This document shows positions 61,810-64,000 of a stretch of DNA of 64,000 bases, piece by piece (within the stretch, counting starts at the first letter, position 1; each line of letters begins with the position of its first letter). The notes beneath the pieces are model-generated. The model ran no database searches, had not been told where the DNA came from, and worked only from the letters and a program-made list of their open reading frames with translations. The position numbers and the translations under genes are program-made. Source of the DNA: Acestrorhynchus altus (taxonomy: Eukaryota > Chordata > Actinopteri > Characiformes > Acestrorhynchidae); assembly GCA_034509495.1 (NCBI GenBank), contig CM067521.1:16961704-17025703 (forward strand), in the 5' to 3' direction.

Positions 61810-64000
61810 GTAAGCCCTTGATTGTCATATGGGGTTTAGTTTTTGATTGCAGCATAGATTTCTTGTCTTTTATGTAATATTCTTGGAAATGTTCCAAGTG
61901 AAAGCCATGACAAATTCGGTAATTGAATTACAATTACGTTTATTGTACACCTGTGGCATTTTCAATGCATATTGGCAAAATTATAGCAGTAAGCAAATGC
62001 TAAGTACACTTGTGAATATGTACATTTGTCTCTAGTCATTAAAACAGTGTCCAACATTTCAGTCTTTATACAGTCACATGATTATGGAAAACAGAACAGG
62101 CAAATTAAGCCAATTACGAACAGCTGTCAACATCACTGTTGCAAAGCCAAGCAAAAAGTAGTGTCCAATCAGGACTGCCTGTTTTCTTCTACACACCTGA
62201 GATCTCCCACTGAGGTGGACTGTCAGGGTGCGCTGAGCAGACGAGGAGAGGCGGACATAATCGCAGAGTTTAGAATGTTTGTTTAACAAAACAAACGACA
62301 GGATACACAGACGACGTGACAAACGCTGTCATTAACACAAAAGCTGGCCAGGACTGACTGAAATAAATACACAGACAAGACAAGAAACAGCTGGGCCTGG
62401 TTAACAAACAGGCAGGGTTACAAATAAGACACAGGTGGAAACAGGGCAGAGCTGGGAGGAGACGAGACCAAAAACAACAGAGCCATGTGCTGAGAAGCAG
62501 GTGACAAACTAAAGCACTAAAGAATGGTGATGAAAATACAGACATGGACGTTAAACGTAACGTAACGTCACTCCACGAAGAAACTACAGTAAGTGCTATC
62601 CCTGTGATTTAGCAGCAAACCTGTGCTATTAATAACTCTAAGGTTATTCATATATTTGGATATATATGGATATATTTGGAGAGTTTGCTCAGCACTTTCA
62701 ATTCGGGATGATCCAATCAAGTTTTTTTTTCCCTCCGATTTGATGAGTAGCTTAATGCTGAGTGTCAGTCAATACCAATCTGACGTTTGTGTTTGTGTAA
62801 ATATGTGCTGCTAGTTAATAATGAAGTAAAATCACTGTTTTTAATATCTGACATTTTTAATTGTGCATTTATTATCTTCTAATCCAGCCAGACTGACCTT
62901 AAAACATTCAGCTCCCAGTTCCTTACAAACACTGCAGTGCAATCACTTTTTGTGTTTACACTGGTACACACTCGGTACTGATATATAGTTTTTTTGTGGA
63001 CTATTGACATGAAATAGCTATTACATTATACATTATAAAATTGCTTTACACTCCACACCAGTACAGAGCGTTATCTAAAGTTTTGTATACTATCAGATAG
63101 TATGTTATGCTTTCATGCTCCACTGTTAAATAGTTCCACATTGCAGATTATTATATAACTGTTATGTTCTGAGAACACTCCTCATGGCTCTGGGCTGTCA
63201 TTAATGTCAGTTAATGGTGCCTTGAGGTTGATCTGAACACCACGTTAAATGAAAGTGGATCTGACTTAAAATTAACAAAGGAAATCCATGTGATCAGATT
63301 GAGACGTTCTTCTGACTGCATCTAACTACCTCCTGATGGTCCAAACACAGCATCCCACCCAAGGCATTTATTTAAGATCGCCTTTGAATTTGAGCTGGCC
63401 CTCATAACAACTGAAAAGATGGGTTTATCGTCCTCCATATTGAGCCACCCAGGCTGGTTCAATTATAATCACAGGCAAGGCCAGGTTCTTTAAATTCAGC
63501 ATTTTGAGAAAGCCAATAAGTCGATAAGGCCCAGAGAGCTCCCGGCTTCATGCTGTTGTTATGTATGCATTACTAAGAGGCGGCTTAGAATGTATTGAAC
63601 CAGAGTGCTTGGAAGAGCCCCTATATAATGATATTCCAAATTGCTGCAGTGGCTTCGCTGCTTTGCAAGATTGAATATGGCAGATTGCAAACTTGCGGTC
63701 CCGAATCGGGATTGCATTTTTGTGCTGGAAGCAACTTGCGTCAAATATTATTAGAATGTACTGTAACTCTGCAATTACAGAGAGGTTTTTACAAACTGGT
63801 AATGAATGCTAATTTGACACAACAGGCTTTGCAGGCTGTTTAAAGCATCTACCTCAACAAAACATGCTTTGCACTTTGCAGCATGAAATTTTGCAAAGTG
63901 CATGTGAGAGAAACAGCAGCTGACAGTATTTACTGATTTATTCGATCTTCATGAGGTTTTCCCTTTCTCTTAAATCATATCTGTGTGTCTTTCTCCCTTC
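61810..64000 (+). other. dock3: dock3 intron after exon I, open to window end
   Basis: Starts GTAAGC. It includes a possible repeat at 62.17-62.58 kb and a repeat-poor block at 63.3-63.95 kb. The final bases are rich in T and C (CTGTGTGTCTTTCTCCCTTC), as in a polypyrimidine tract, so the DHR-1 exon may start just past the window. Confidence 0.7.
62170..62580. repeat. Possible LTR or other retroelement-derived repeat
   Basis: CAGGGTGCGCTGAGCAGACG, GGACATAATCGCAGAGTTTA, TAAGACACAGGTGGAAACAG and GGGAGGAGACGAGACCAAAA resemble noncoding segments recalled near fish retroelements. No coding or terminal repeat was seen, so this is a weak call. Confidence 0.3.

Overview
The window is vertebrate nuclear DNA, almost certainly from a teleost fish. 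It has GT-AG introns, long CA/GT, GA/CT and TA microsatellites, and many fish-type Tc1/mariner, hAT-like and LINE remnants. The species cannot be fixed from the sequence.

One gene is visible: the middle of a dock3 (DOCK-B subfamily Rac guanine-nucleotide exchange factor) orthologue on the + strand. Nine consecutive coding exons lie at 24004-24152, 31762-31846, 40703-40744, 41143-41297, 48873-48954, 49063-49123, 49808-49955, 57608-57696 and 61684-61809. Every junction keeps frame, giving 937 nt (312 codons plus 1 nt). By my recollection of the human protein this is roughly residues 106-418: the helical/armadillo-like linker after the N-terminal SH3 domain, up to the start of the DHR-1 (C2) domain. 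SH3-encoding exons were not found in 1-24003 and should lie upstream. DHR-1 and DHR-2 exons lie downstream; the window ends in a pyrimidine-rich tract that may precede the next acceptor.

Layout: 1-24003 is upstream intronic DNA with a LINE remnant (8.3-10 kb), a deleted Tc1 element (10.0-10.3 kb), hAT-like MITEs, two oppositely oriented Tc1 ends (18.3 and 20.0 kb), an inverted pair of TTATC-tailed repeats (16.3 and 19.5 kb), and a CpG-enriched candidate promoter at 4.6-5.2 kb. The introns from 24 to 49 kb carry a short mariner with intact ends and TA duplication (33.5-34.1 kb), a degraded Tc1 copy (36.7-37.8 kb) and long GT arrays. The 49956-57607 intron holds a LINE reverse-transcriptase remnant interrupted by a TA-flanked Tc1-like element; removing the insert restores the LINE reading frame at the join. 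The last two gaps hold little beyond interspersed-repeat fragments.

No tRNA, rRNA, CRISPR array, operon or second host gene could be supported, and I saw no convincing new multi-gene system. The most interesting items are the 42-nt frame-neutral dock3 exon, the nested transposon history, the element boundaries with target-site duplications, the candidate internal promoter, and several repeat-free intronic blocks worth testing for conservation. Family names rest on remembered motifs and consensus fragments, not on a database search.
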